Positions 13,172 to 13,262 of a DNA stretch of 13,262 nt are shown here, piece by piece; the stretch's first letter is position 1, and each line of letters opens with the position of its first letter. A program made the position numbers and the translations under genes. The notes under the pieces were generated by a model. The model had not been told where the DNA came from. It searched no databases and saw nothing but the letters and a program-made list of their open reading frames with translations. The stretch comes from Cyanobacteriota bacterium (GTDB lineage Bacteria > Cyanobacteriota > Cyanobacteriia > SKYG9). The DNA is taken from contig JANWZG010000053.1 of assembly GCA_025054735.1 (NCBI GenBank), positions 1 to 13,262 of the forward strand, read 5' to 3'.

Positions 13172-13262
13172 ATGATATCCGACAAAATTTGGCAACGGTC
13201 TGACTTTTTGGGAACCCAAGTAATCACTCGCGATACGGGCAAGCGCTTAGGCGTAGTGAGCC
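13172..13262 (+). CDS. PRC-barrel domain protein, N-terminal part (cut by window edge)
   Basis: The ATG at 13172 opens a frame running off the right edge, with 30 codons visible: MISDKIWQRSDFLGTQVITR followed by DTGKRLGVVS. The pattern RSDFLGTQVI-x-x-D-TGK-x-LG-x-V is the first half of a PRC-barrel, the beta-barrel fold seen in photosynthetic reaction centre subunit H and the RimM ribosome maturation factor. Cyanobacterial stand-alone members of this type often lie next to smc, as here; their job is not established. The 20-base gap behind smc, with no room for a terminator, suggests that they share a transcript. AGGA lies just before the ATG, closer than normal for a Shine-Dalgarno. Domains beyond the first 30 residues cannot be seen. 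Confidence 0.8.
   Translation, partial: MISDKIWQRSDFLGTQVITRDTGKRLGVVS

Noticed and set aside
1..13262. tRNA, rRNA, CRISPR array, insertion sequence, prophage or toxin-antitoxin pair
   Set aside because: I looked on both strands and saw no cloverleaf-like sequence with CCA-type ends, no regularly spaced repeats, no transposase or terminal inverted repeats, and no adjacent small gene pair of known toxin-antitoxin type.

Overview
The window comes from a cyanobacterial chromosome. The evidence is the HIP1 octamer GCGATCGC, present eight times where about 0.2 copies would be expected by chance, together with several families typical of cyanobacteria: a ferredoxin-dependent type IspG, a DUF2854 protein, an FHA-PrsW fusion, a cyanobacterial SMC and a PRC-barrel protein directly behind it. 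Base composition looks uniform. I see no insertion sequence, phage gene, CRISPR array, tRNA or rRNA, so this looks like ordinary chromosomal backbone. The genus cannot be told from the sequence.

Left part (1-7151), all on the minus strand, in transcription order: an FHA-PrsW membrane protease fusion; a 746-residue protein fusing CBM20, an SGNH hydrolase, a duplicated module and DUF1796; a YtxH-like membrane protein; a DUF948 (YtxG-like) membrane protein; ispG of the MEP isoprenoid pathway; an ABC-2 permease of GldF type; and the first 81 codons of a GldG-like partner that runs off the left edge. The permease and GldG-like gene are tightly coupled: the Shine-Dalgarno of the second overlaps the stop of the first. 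The other spacings are 44 to 131 bases, so one long unit or several are possible.

Middle part (7152-9195): a minus-strand DUF2854 membrane protein, a divergent plus-strand 90-residue unknown protein, and a convergent minus-strand HEAT-repeat protein resembling NblB/CpcE-type scaffold proteins.

Right part (9196-13262), plus strand: a complete SMC chromosome-condensation ATPase (GTG start), followed after 20 bases by the start of a PRC-barrel protein cut by the right edge.

Most deserving of a second look are the four-part CBM20/SGNH/duplicated-module/DUF1796 protein, the FHA-PrsW fusion, and the short tandem duplications of unrelated sequence in several intergenic spacers, including three in the 281 bases upstream of smc and one that duplicates the stop codon of the ytxH-like gene. 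I found no clear new defence or mobile system.
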